From the NCBI RefSeq assembly GCF_050589645.1, contig NZ_JBNGOQ010000001.1, forward strand, positions 868,001-932,000: DNA of 64,000 nt. The letters are read 5' to 3'. Below the pieces are notes generated by a model that ran no database searches, was not told the DNA's origin, and saw nothing but the letters and a program-made list of their open reading frames with translations. The DNA comes from JBNGOQ01 sp050589645 (GTDB lineage Bacteria > Bacteroidota > Bacteroidia > Flavobacteriales > Flavobacteriaceae). Of the stretch, positions 57,001-62,833 are shown one piece after another; the first letter of the stretch is position 1; every line of letters starts with the position of its first letter. Both the position numbers and the translations under genes were made by a program.

Positions 57001-57693
57001 GATGTGTCATCTATTTTAGAACAAGATGAAGATGGCAACTATGTACATCAAGAATTAGCAGAAGCATTCTTGGCATTTGCTAACTCCGATGTTGGTATTG
57101 AGTTTTTGTCAAAGTTTGCAGAAGGAGGACAAACCATAGGAGACCATACCTTTGAGGAAGATGGAGAATTTCATTCTCAAGGTATTGACTTGGCTTTTAA
57201 TGCAACAAATGAGAATTATTCAAAAGGAGAGGGTTCTGAAGAACGAGGAGATAGAGGTGCTAATGCAAGAACTAAATTAAGTCCTAGCCCTTATCAATTT
57301 GAAAGGAATGGAAAAGGAACAATCAATGTCAATGTCAATAAAGTTCTTAATGTAAATAATGAATATGCTAAGGCTTATAAAAATGACCCGGATAATCCAA
57401 TGGCAAAGACTTTATTTATCCTAAGTAGAACCTTATCCATATTCCATGAAACGATTATTCATGCGGATGGCTTAGCTGGAGACCTTGCTGATAATTGTAC
57501 GTTAGATTGTTCAAATATAAATAAGAACTTAAATACATATAACGATGGGGTTCAACAACATATTCAAGCAAAACAAGAGGGTTCTTTATTTTTAACGAAG
57601 GTAGTGCCTGTTATGAGGCAGCTCTATAATGCTGTTGGTATTAAAAGGACAAATGCACAAATTAAAAAACAAGCAACAAATTTTAATAATTAA
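54073..57693 (+). CDS. Rhs repeat protein with DUF6443, Rhs core and HExxH metallopeptidase-like tip (module 2, Rhs-B2)
   Basis: I start at the ATG at 54073 (signal peptide MKTYIHFIILILAGQLVLGQ); the frame runs upstream into Rhs-A2. A SITLGPGSWIQSGATF block lies near residue 50, then DUF6443 (ITYFDGLGRPMQQLAI, MEYDPYGRQEKEWLPY) and many YD repeats. The Rhs core reads TDHLGNIRLAYS, YYPFGLKHKGYN, FGGKEEQDEVGLGWHDFGAR, GRWMNPDPLAE, NPVFFIDPDGL, ending near residue 975. The tip of about 230 residues is AT-rich and carries HETIIH (57445-57462), a zinc-peptidase HExxH motif within FHETIIHADGLAGDLADN. A metallopeptidase toxin is inferred. The stop overlaps the lipoprotein gene start by one base. Confidence 0.88.
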   Translation: MKTYIHFIILILAGQLVLGQTPSTITKPDAGQSTYTVTGTVTLTAVQSITLGPGSWIQSGATFTAAVTGGLTAQDPYTSISFSDENYVFTRGFQTGMASFNSGTAKEGDVLEQITYFDGLGRPMQQLAIKSAPDKEDLLVHMEYDPYGRQEKEWLPYHEPTGSLGTYRGDKATATQQYYQTEYAADFSGLTTANVNAYSQKEFEHSELNRPLKQGAPGKDWKVGNGHEIEFAYEGNATNEVRRFNVTLTFANNTYTPTLVQNGHYTAGELYKTVTRDENHSSGTDHTTEEFTDKLGRVVLKRTHNSGDHDTYYVYDDYGNLSYVLPPKVTTGSVSSTELSELCYQYKYDHRNRLVEKKIPGKGWEYIVYNQLDQPILTQDANLDAANQWLFTKYDAFGRVAYTGRDDGNSSTRTTLQTAANGAISPYVSKTGENTYTADNTKVYYSNDAYPTSFDKVFTINYYDDYVFDLAGIVLPTGNILGQAQATDVTGLPTGSKVRVLGTSNWITTITIYDTKGRPIYVVSKNDHLGTTDVVETELDFGGKVVRTKATHSRTGNADIVTEDSFEYDHEARLITQQQQINSGAEETLVHNAYDNLGQLTSKQVGDGLQTVDYAYNVRGWLKQINDPASLGSDLFAFDINYNTADHSGTALYNGNISETEWKTANDNVLRWYRYSYDALNRISSGTDSSGNYNLVSIGYDKNGNITALNRKGHTNSGATTFGTMDNLVYTYDSGNKLTKVLDNGNDTYGFKDGVDTTTEYTYDTNGNMKTDANKGITSITYNHLNLPTQVTLSGGSISYIYDATGVKLKKTVNETGQSAVTTEYAGNYVYENSSLIFFNHPEGYVEPDGSNWDYVYQYTDHLGNIRLAYSDDNNNGSIATSEIREENNYYPFGLKHKGYNGGQSAARNHKYGFGGKEEQDEVGLGWHDFGARNYDASIGRWMNPDPLAEAYTHTSPYGYVENNPVFFIDPDGLRIDVSSILEQDEDGNYVHQELAEAFLAFANSDVGIEFLSKFAEGGQTIGDHTFEEDGEFHSQGIDLAFNATNENYSKGEGSEERGDRGANARTKLSPSPYQFERNGKGTINVNVNKVLNVNNEYAKAYKNDPDNPMAKTLFILSRTLSIFHETIIHADGLAGDLADNCTLDCSNINKNLNTYNDGVQQHIQAKQEGSLFLTKVVPVMRQLYNAVGIKRTNAQIKKQATNFNN

Positions 57694-58322
57694 TGAAGTT
57701 TAAAGAAAATATTATATGTTCGATTATCCTTATCATTTTATCATTTAGTTGTAAAAAGCAACAAGACTCAGGGATTACCGAAGTAGAAGTTATTAATGAT
57801 ATTTTTCTAGAATTAGTCAAAGACAGGCATCTTTACCAAGACCAAGACGATTTTATAGAAGAATATTATAGAACACATACTGACTCCATAAGTGTGGATA
57901 GTATGAATATATTGTATAGAGACAAAAAGAAAGTTCTTAAATACGGAACACTTTTATTAAAAGATAAGTTAGTTCCTCTTACAAAGGATGAAAAAGAACT
58001 TTTGAATGAAATAAATGAAGATGACCCTGCTGTACAATACACTACTGTAGATGATGATGTATCATTCAACCTGAACAGTATAAGCAATAGGGGTAATTAC
58101 ACTATTCTTAGAAAAACAGAAGATTATTCCAATATAGGGAAAGATGCAACATCTGCAATTCGTTTTTCGAGAGTCCATTTTAATAGAGAAATGGATAAAG
58201 CAGCTTTTAGTTATGAAATTATCTGTGGAGAACTTTGTTACTCAAGAGGTTTAATCCTCATAAGTAGAAATGAAAAGGATAAATGGGTTATTGTCAAAGG
58301 ATACCCGATTGAAATAAGCTAA
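57693..58322 (+). CDS. Putative lipoprotein immunity protein for Rhs-B2
   Basis: A 209-residue protein with a lipoprotein signal (IICSIILIILSFSCKK, lipobox Cys in FSC), AT-rich, starting in the stop codon of Rhs-B2 (TAATG). It is acidic, with no known domain. The position and coupling fit an immunity protein; the lipid anchor places it in the periplasm, suggesting the metallopeptidase-like tip acts there. Alternative: an accessory factor of the toxin. A terminator follows. Confidence 0.65.
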   Translation: MKFKENIICSIILIILSFSCKKQQDSGITEVEVINDIFLELVKDRHLYQDQDDFIEEYYRTHTDSISVDSMNILYRDKKKVLKYGTLLLKDKLVPLTKDEKELLNEINEDDPAVQYTTVDDDVSFNLNSISNRGNYTILRKTEDYSNIGKDATSAIRFSRVHFNREMDKAAFSYEIICGELCYSRGLILISRNEKDKWVIVKGYPIEIS

Positions 58323-58325
58323 ATG

Positions 58326-58349
58326 AACCACCCTTCGGGGTGGTTTTTT
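58326..58349. terminator. Terminator after module 2
   Basis: Stem AACCACCC / GGGTGGTT with a TTCG tetraloop and T run. It ends module 2, and also lies just past the stop of the minus-strand regulator remnant, so may serve both strands. Confidence 0.88.
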
Positions 58350-58350
58350 G

Positions 58351-58512
58351 TTATAGAGTATTAATTTTGGAAGCTTTGATAAAATGGTCAACAGTAGTAA
58401 GAATACATTCTTTATCTTTTTCAGGCAAGTTGGCAATATCTTGAAATCTCTGTAGCATTTTAGGGTCTTTAAATAAATCTGCATTATCGCTCTCGCCCAA
58501 TAAATAATCCAG
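58351..58512 (-). pseudogene. C-terminal remnant of an XRE-family regulator
   Basis: The minus strand encodes LDYLLGESDNADLFKDPKML, then QRFQDIANLPEKDKECILTT and a short end (VDHFIKASKINTL). This matches the C-terminal part of Bacteroidetes XRE/HTH repressors, where SLDYLLGE closes the helix-turn-helix and a helical tail follows. The DNA-binding part is missing; the frame runs directly into the REP hairpin at 58513. The gene was cut by the RAYT element or its arrival. Confidence 0.7.
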
Positions 58513-58539
58513 ATGGCGCGGAAATGTTTTCCGTGCCAT
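58513..58539 (+). repeat. REP hairpin, left end of RAYT element 1
   Basis: A 27-nt palindromic unit identical to 59839-59865. It is the likely binding and nicking substrate of the adjacent Y1 transposase. Confidence 0.85.
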
Positions 58540-58628
58540 ACATATTGCAAAAGTGGATACTGTGACGTTTTTGTATTAAACTGCAAGGGAATTGCATTGT
58601 GCTTGTGTATTTTGTGCAAAAACCGAAC

Positions 58629-59183
58629 ATGTCCACAAAGTACCGGGCCACCACGGAGGATGTCGCATATTTTGTGACCTTGACCACGGTAGGTTGGATA
58701 GACATTTTTACCAGGCCAAGACAAAAGTACCTTTTGGTCAATGGTCTGTCCTATTGCCAGCGCCAAAAGGGGCTGGAAATTTACGCATATTGTATCATGT
58801 CAAGTCATGTACATATACTTTGCAAGGCCTGTGAAGGCCATAAACTTTCGGATATTATCCGAGATTTCAAGAAATACACTTCCAAGAAAATCATTCAGAA
58901 TATCCTGGACTATCCGGAAAGCAGGCGAGAGTGGATGCTGGAGCTTTTTCAAAGGGCATGTATGCATTTTAAAAGGAATCAACGTTACAAGGTCTGGCAA
59001 AATGGCTACCATGCAGAGATCGCCTACTCCAATTGGTTCATTAAGCAAAAAATAAACTATATTCATAACAATCCTGTGGTTGAAAAAATTGTGGCCCGTC
59101 CAGAAGATTATCTGTTCAGTTCGGCAAGAAATTATGCAGAACTGGAGAATGAATTGGAGGTAGAGGTTCTGTTTATTGAATAA
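58629..59183 (+). CDS. REP-associated tyrosine transposase (Y1/IS200-like), copy 1
   Basis: I choose the ATG at 58629 (MSTKYRATTED); the frame is open from 58599. The 184-residue protein has the Y1_Tnp fold: SSHVHIL with the HUH pair (His60, His62) and a C-terminal helix with the catalytic Tyr144 (IKQKINYIHNNPVVEKIV). It ends with PEDYLFSSARNY, another RAYT feature. It would nick single-stranded DNA at REP hairpins. It differs from copy 2 at four residues, and both look intact. Confidence 0.9.
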   Translation: MSTKYRATTEDVAYFVTLTTVGWIDIFTRPRQKYLLVNGLSYCQRQKGLEIYAYCIMSSHVHILCKACEGHKLSDIIRDFKKYTSKKIIQNILDYPESRREWMLELFQRACMHFKRNQRYKVWQNGYHAEIAYSNWFIKQKINYIHNNPVVEKIVARPEDYLFSSARNYAELENELEVEVLFIE

Positions 59184-59188
59184 GATAA

Positions 59189-59213
59189 GGCACGGAAAAC
59201 ATTTCCGCGCCAT
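59189..59213 (-). repeat. REP hairpin, right end of RAYT element 1
   Basis: Exact reverse complement of 58513-58537, 5 nt after the transposase stop. Confidence 0.85.
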
Positions 59214-59317
59214 CGGGAAATGATGTTAACTTTGGTACTTTAGGTCTAGAATTCTATAAAACTGACAGACTGAATGCTGTTATTATCGCTTTAATCTATG
59301 AAAATCAAGAAAATTAA
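59214..59317 (+). pseudogene. Orphan C-terminal tip of a polymorphic toxin
   Basis: Directly after the REP end, one frame encodes GNDVNFGTLGLEFYKTDRLN and AVIIALIYENQEN, then a stop at 59315-59317. This is AT-rich like the Rhs tips. The stop lies 3 nt before the following lipoprotein gene, the same spacing as toxin-immunity pairs. No start or core is attached. I read it as the last 35 residues or so of a displaced toxin. Confidence 0.6.
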
Positions 59318-59320
59318 GAG

Positions 59321-59833
59321 ATGAGAATACTAATAATTATGGTAACCATTGTGTTCTTCACATCTTGTTCTGAGGAACCTAAAATAGTGATTGCAAAAGA
59401 CTATATAATTAACAAACATTGGGATGATGAACGTAACAATGCCATACTTGTCGAAAGGATGAAGTTAAAAAAGGATAGCGTATTGAATATTTTCAGTTCT
59501 GACTTTAAAGGGGAAATCCCCAACCATTGGAACATTACCAACAAACTAGAAGTAGACAGCACGTTTATGTATAGTTATGCTGGGCTAAATTCCAAAGAAG
59601 ATAGGGTAAAGTTAAAAGGCAAGATATTTTTTAATAAGGACAATGGTTTTTATTGGAATTTTGGCAACACATACTATGGTCATAAGAAGACTGATAAAAA
59701 CGTTATTGGTAGTTTAGAAAACAATACTTGGTATAAGTTTAGTGACTTAAAGACAATAGCCTATTATGTTTACGTCTATATAGACGGCGAAGGTAAGGTC
59801 CATAGGTTCAATGTCAACATGTCCAATTATTAA
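59321..59833 (+). CDS. Lipoprotein, putative orphan immunity protein
   Basis: A 170-residue AT-rich lipoprotein (MRILIIMVTIVFFTSCSEEP, lipobox Cys in TSC) of unknown family. The mature part is beta-rich with LKLKG-type strands and tyrosines. It lies between two RAYT elements and just after an orphan toxin tip, as a retained immunity gene would. It shares lipobox, size class and AT richness with the lipoprotein after Rhs-B2. The gene appears intact. Confidence 0.65.
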   Translation: MRILIIMVTIVFFTSCSEEPKIVIAKDYIINKHWDDERNNAILVERMKLKKDSVLNIFSSDFKGEIPNHWNITNKLEVDSTFMYSYAGLNSKEDRVKLKGKIFFNKDNGFYWNFGNTYYGHKKTDKNVIGSLENNTWYKFSDLKTIAYYVYVYIDGEGKVHRFNVNMSNY

Positions 59834-59838
59834 GCCAG

Positions 59839-59865
59839 ATGGCGCGGAAATGTTTTCCGTGCCAT
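59839..59865 (+). repeat. REP hairpin, left end of RAYT element 2
   Basis: 27-nt palindromic unit identical to 58513-58539, 5 nt after the lipoprotein stop codon. Confidence 0.85.
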
Positions 59866-59955
59866 ATATATTTTTAAAGCAGTACATGGTGACTTTTTTG
59901 TAGTTAACTGCAAGGGAATTGCATTGTGCTTGTGTATTTTGTGCAAAAACCGAAC

Positions 59956-60510
59956 ATGTCCACAAAGTACCGGGCCACCACGGAGGATGTCGCATATTTT
60001 GTGACCTTGACCACGGTACGTTGGATAGACATTTTTACCAGGCCAAGACAAAAGTACCTTTTGGTCAATGGTCTTTCCTACTGCCAGAGCCAAAAGGGGC
60101 TGGAAATTTATGCATATTGTATCATGTCAAGTCATGTACATATACTTTGCAAGGCCTGTGAAGGCCATAAACTTTCGGATATTATCCGGGATTTCAAGAA
60201 ATACACTTCCAAGAAAATCGTTCAGAATATCCTGGACTATCCGGAAAGCAGGCGAGAGTGGATGCTGGAGCTTTTTCAAAGGGCATGTATGCATTTAAAA
60301 AGGAATCAACGTTACAAGGTCTGGCAAAATGGCTACCATGCAGAGATTGCCTACTCCAATTGGTTCATTAAGCAAAAAATAAACTATATTCATAACAATC
60401 CGGTAGTTGAAAAAATTGTGGCCCGTCCAGAGGATTATCTGTTCAGTTCGGCAAGAAATTATGCGGAACTGGAGAATGAATTGGAGGTAGAGGTTCTGTT
60501 TATTGAATAA
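59956..60510 (+). CDS. REP-associated tyrosine transposase (Y1/IS200-like), copy 2
   Basis: A 184-residue near-duplicate of the copy at 58629. HVH (60-62) and Tyr144 are conserved. Substitutions are conservative or outside the active site (for example VRW for VGW, SQK for RQK, IVQN for IIQN, HLKR for HFKR). The start is chosen by homology with copy 1. Most DNA changes are silent or conservative, suggesting both copies remained functional for some time after duplication. Confidence 0.9.
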   Translation: MSTKYRATTEDVAYFVTLTTVRWIDIFTRPRQKYLLVNGLSYCQSQKGLEIYAYCIMSSHVHILCKACEGHKLSDIIRDFKKYTSKKIVQNILDYPESRREWMLELFQRACMHLKRNQRYKVWQNGYHAEIAYSNWFIKQKINYIHNNPVVEKIVARPEDYLFSSARNYAELENELEVEVLFIE

Positions 60511-60515
60511 GATAA

Positions 60516-60540
60516 GGCACGGAAAACATTTCCGCGCCAT
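60516..60540 (-). repeat. REP hairpin, right end of RAYT element 2
   Basis: Identical to 59189-59213 and inverted relative to 59839-59863. Confidence 0.85.
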
Positions 60541-60567
60541 CAGGTTTCTGTTTATTGAATAAGCTAA

Positions 60568-60592
60568 GGCACGGAAAACATTTCCGCGCCAT
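60568..60592 (-). repeat. Extra REP hairpin from a duplicated right end
   Basis: Same 25-nt unit again, preceded by a copy of the last codons of the transposase gene (60545-60563). Confidence 0.85.
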
Positions 60593-60755
60593 CGGGTTGT
60601 GGTTTTTCTTTTGCAGCCTACGGTAGCCACAAAGTCCAGCGAATATCAGGATACTGGAGGAATTTTAGGATAAAAGTAATATCCTACAAATTTTAGCAGA
60701 AAATAATCGGCATACTTCTTCATTTTCCTTATTTTTAAAGCACTAAATCGTACGC
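60593..60755. other. Spacer right of the RAYT elements
   Basis: About 160 bp with no open frame or structure that I can support. It must hold the promoter of the lipoprotein gene that follows. Confidence 0.4.
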
Positions 60756-61490
60756 ATGAAATACCCAATTCTTTTCTGTGGCCTTATGTTAGGGGCTTTG
60801 TTGTGTTGTTCCTGTGCCAACCAAAAGGCACAACGCCAGGAGGCCGCCATTACTTTCCCCGAATTGGGAAGTATGGTAAAGCTCAAAGGAAAGCTGTTGC
60901 ATACCCAAATGCAACAGATCGGCACCCCGCAGTTGCAAGCACCTTTAAAACTTACCGTACAACAACTGCCATTCAATAGTGCCAGTTACACTACCTATAG
61001 CACCTACATTAAGAAGGCCGGCCAGGTCAATAGCATAGCCTATGACGACTCGCTGCCCTATAAACCCAAGTATCTCCGCTTACAGCTCCTGGACAGGATC
61101 GGCCTGGTACAGCTCCTAAATTCGGAGGCCAATACCCAGGTGCGCAACTATCTGGAAAACGACCCGGACTATAGGATGGTGGTCTCCTTGGATGTTACCA
61201 TGCAAGACGCGTTGATGCCACAGTTTTTGGAAGCGGGCAATGTGCTGTTGCAACAGAACGGGCACGGAGAAATGTTTCTGGTCCTGGAAAACGGCAAGCA
61301 ACAGCAACCCCTGGATTTTTCCCAGGTGCAGGTGTTCAATTATGGAACAGCCTCCTTTTGCTGGGGTGAGGACCAGTTCAATAAAATGAAGATCGAGGCC
61401 ATCCTTTCCTTCAAGGAGAGTTGCCCCCAGGGCACCCATAAAAAGGCGGCCAAAGCAAGTGGCGACAGGGAGTATTTGAAGTTCAAATAA
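60756..61490 (+). CDS. Lipoprotein of unknown function
   Basis: A 244-residue protein with a lipoprotein signal (FCGLMLGALLCCSCANQ, Cys before ANQ). The mature protein is Gln/Leu-rich. It has GSMVKLKGKLLHTQMQQIGT, LRLQLLDRIGLVQLLNSEAN and an Asp-containing strand LDFSQVQVFNYGTASFCWGE. I do not recognise a family. GC-rich like the core genome, so not part of the AT-rich cassettes. It is the first gene beyond the mobile debris. Confidence 0.7.
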   Translation: MKYPILFCGLMLGALLCCSCANQKAQRQEAAITFPELGSMVKLKGKLLHTQMQQIGTPQLQAPLKLTVQQLPFNSASYTTYSTYIKKAGQVNSIAYDDSLPYKPKYLRLQLLDRIGLVQLLNSEANTQVRNYLENDPDYRMVVSLDVTMQDALMPQFLEAGNVLLQQNGHGEMFLVLENGKQQQPLDFSQVQVFNYGTASFCWGEDQFNKMKIEAILSFKESCPQGTHKKAAKASGDREYLKFK

Positions 61491-61531
61491 GCTGAAGACG
61501 GATATAAGAAGTGGGCCATGTCGGTGTTGCT

Positions 61532-61557
61532 CTGTCCGCTTGAGCGCAGTCGAAGGC
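61532..61557. repeat. REP-like palindromic sequence
   Basis: Contains TTGAGCGCAGTCGAA, an imperfect palindrome of a type widely dispersed between genes of marine Bacteroidetes (recognised from general familiarity, not searched). It differs from the RAYT REP. Confidence 0.45.
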
Positions 61558-61659
61558 TTGGACGAGCAAAAGAAATGAAAACTTAATAAAAACAAATTAT
61601 AAAATTAGGCCCCAAAGCCAAATGAAACGGAATTCGACCCAAGGAAAACTAAGCCGTCT

Positions 61660-62367
61660 ATGAGCAAACTTATGAAGTATCTTAAACCTATCACCGCAAT
61701 AGTGCTATTTACCCTACTCCTAGCAGCTTGTGAGGACATTCTGGAAGTGCCGGACATCACCAATGCCCAAGTACGGCTCCTGGCCCCTACCGAGGGCAGT
61801 GTGCTGACCACCAATACCATAAACCTCAATTGGGAAGCCGTCAACGATGCCACCGGGTATCGCGTGCAACTCGCTACCCCCACCTTTGAAAACGCTGCCC
61901 AGGTATTGTTGGACAGCCTGGTGGAAGAAGACAGCCTGGGCAGGGTAATCACCCGTGTGGAACGGGCACTTTTAAACGGCAACTACCAATGGCGGGTGAA
62001 GGCCCAGAACAGTGGTTTTGAAACCCCTTTTTCCTCGGCCAACTTTACCGTGGACGGGGATGAGGACGTGGATCTGGTCCCCCCCAATACCCCGGTGCCC
62101 GTGGCCCCTACCGATGGAAGCAGTCAGGACGATACGGAAGTCGATTTTGTCTGGACCCGCACCGATGTGCCCGGCACGGCGGAGCGCGATAGTATTTTTA
62201 TTTTTTCCGATGCCGCCCTGCAGGTACTCGAGACCAAGGGCCTCGGGGCCAACAAGACCTTTACCGTAACACTTTCGGCAGACACTTATTATTGGTTCAT
62301 AAAGGCCTTTGATGCCGCCGGGAACGAGAGTCCCAATTCAGCGGTTTTTGAACTGACGATCAACTAG
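61660..62367 (+). CDS. Lipoprotein with two fibronectin III-like domains
   Basis: A 235-residue lipoprotein (ITAIVLFTLLLAACED, lipobox AAC). Two beta-sandwich repeats follow: LLAPTEGSVLTTNTINLNWE with GYRVQLATPTF and NYQWRVKAQNSGF; then PVAPTDGSSQDDTEVDFVWT with TYYWFIKAFDAAGNES. The pattern (Pro start, LxW, YxWxVKA) is that of FN3-like domains. It lies one base before the PilP-like gene and likely belongs to the same unit, perhaps as an outer-membrane partner or pilotin-like factor of the secretin. Confidence 0.75.
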   Translation: MSKLMKYLKPITAIVLFTLLLAACEDILEVPDITNAQVRLLAPTEGSVLTTNTINLNWEAVNDATGYRVQLATPTFENAAQVLLDSLVEEDSLGRVITRVERALLNGNYQWRVKAQNSGFETPFSSANFTVDGDEDVDLVPPNTPVPVAPTDGSSQDDTEVDFVWTRTDVPGTAERDSIFIFSDAALQVLETKGLGANKTFTVTLSADTYYWFIKAFDAAGNESPNSAVFELTIN

Positions 62368-62368
62368 C

Positions 62369-62833
62369 ATGAAAAAACAGACCAAAACATATGTCCTTCT
62401 GGGCCTTGTGGCCCTGATTTGGGGCCTCATAGGCTTTCGGATCCTCGGTGCCCTTTCCCCCCAACCCACTACCGCCCCTGAGGTATCTACCAGTAGTTTT
62501 AGCCCAACATCCGTCAAGGAGCGCGACACCTTCAGCATTGTGGCCAATTACCGGGACCCTTTTTTGGGTACGCTGGCTACCAAGGCAAAAAAAAAGATCC
62601 CCGTTAGACGAACGGCACCCAAGGAGATCGTACCTGCGGTTGATATCCGCTATACCGGATTTATCACGGACAAGAATACCCGACAAAAGGTCTTTTTTCT
62701 GAGCATCAACGGGCAACAGCACCTGATGTCGGCCAAGGATAAAATTGAGAACGTTACCCTGCTCAGTGGCACCCGTAACACCGTAAGGGTGCGGATAGGA
62801 AACAAGCTGCGGACCGTAACCCTTACACAATGA
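62369..62833 (+). CDS. PilP/GspC-like inner-membrane periplasmic protein
   Basis: A 154-residue protein with an N-terminal membrane helix (TYVLLGLVALIWGLIGFRIL), a Pro/Ser-rich linker, YRDPFLG (the RDPF motif typical of PilP/GspC), then a small beta domain (IRYTGFITDKNTRQKVFFLS, INGQQHLMSAKDKIENVTLL). PilP and GspC homology-region domains link the inner-membrane platform to the secretin. This indicates that the T2SS-like machine encoded at 23858-30114 continues here, about 32 kb away. Similarity is by motif and layout only. Confidence 0.72.
   Translation: MKKQTKTYVLLGLVALIWGLIGFRILGALSPQPTTAPEVSTSSFSPTSVKERDTFSIVANYRDPFLGTLATKAKKKIPVRRTAPKEIVPAVDIRYTGFITDKNTRQKVFFLSINGQQHLMSAKDKIENVTLLSGTRNTVRVRIGNKLRTVTLTQ

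Larger units (their letters stand above)
58513..59213 (+). mobile_element. RAYT element 1 bounded by inverted REP hairpins
   Basis: The left end (58513-58537) and right end (59189-59213) are exact 25-bp inverted repeats. Each is itself a hairpin (GGCGCGGAAA, loop TGT, TTTCCGTGCC, with one G-T pair). Between them lies one Y1 transposase gene. The left end interrupts an XRE regulator, and the right end borders an orphan toxin tip. Confidence 0.85.
59839..60592 (+). mobile_element. RAYT element 2 with duplicated right end
   Basis: The left REP (59839-59865) and right REP (60516-60540) match those of element 1. The right end is followed by a second copy of the last transposase codons and REP (60541-60592). 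The transposase-to-REP part (59956-60540) is about 98 percent identical to element 1 (58629-59213), with 13 or so differences. Confidence 0.85.

Noticed and set aside
35740..58322. Type VI secretion cargo locus
   Set aside because: No Hcp, VgrG, PAAR or adaptor gene is adjacent, and the Rhs proteins carry N-terminal Sec signals, unlike T6SS Rhs cargo.
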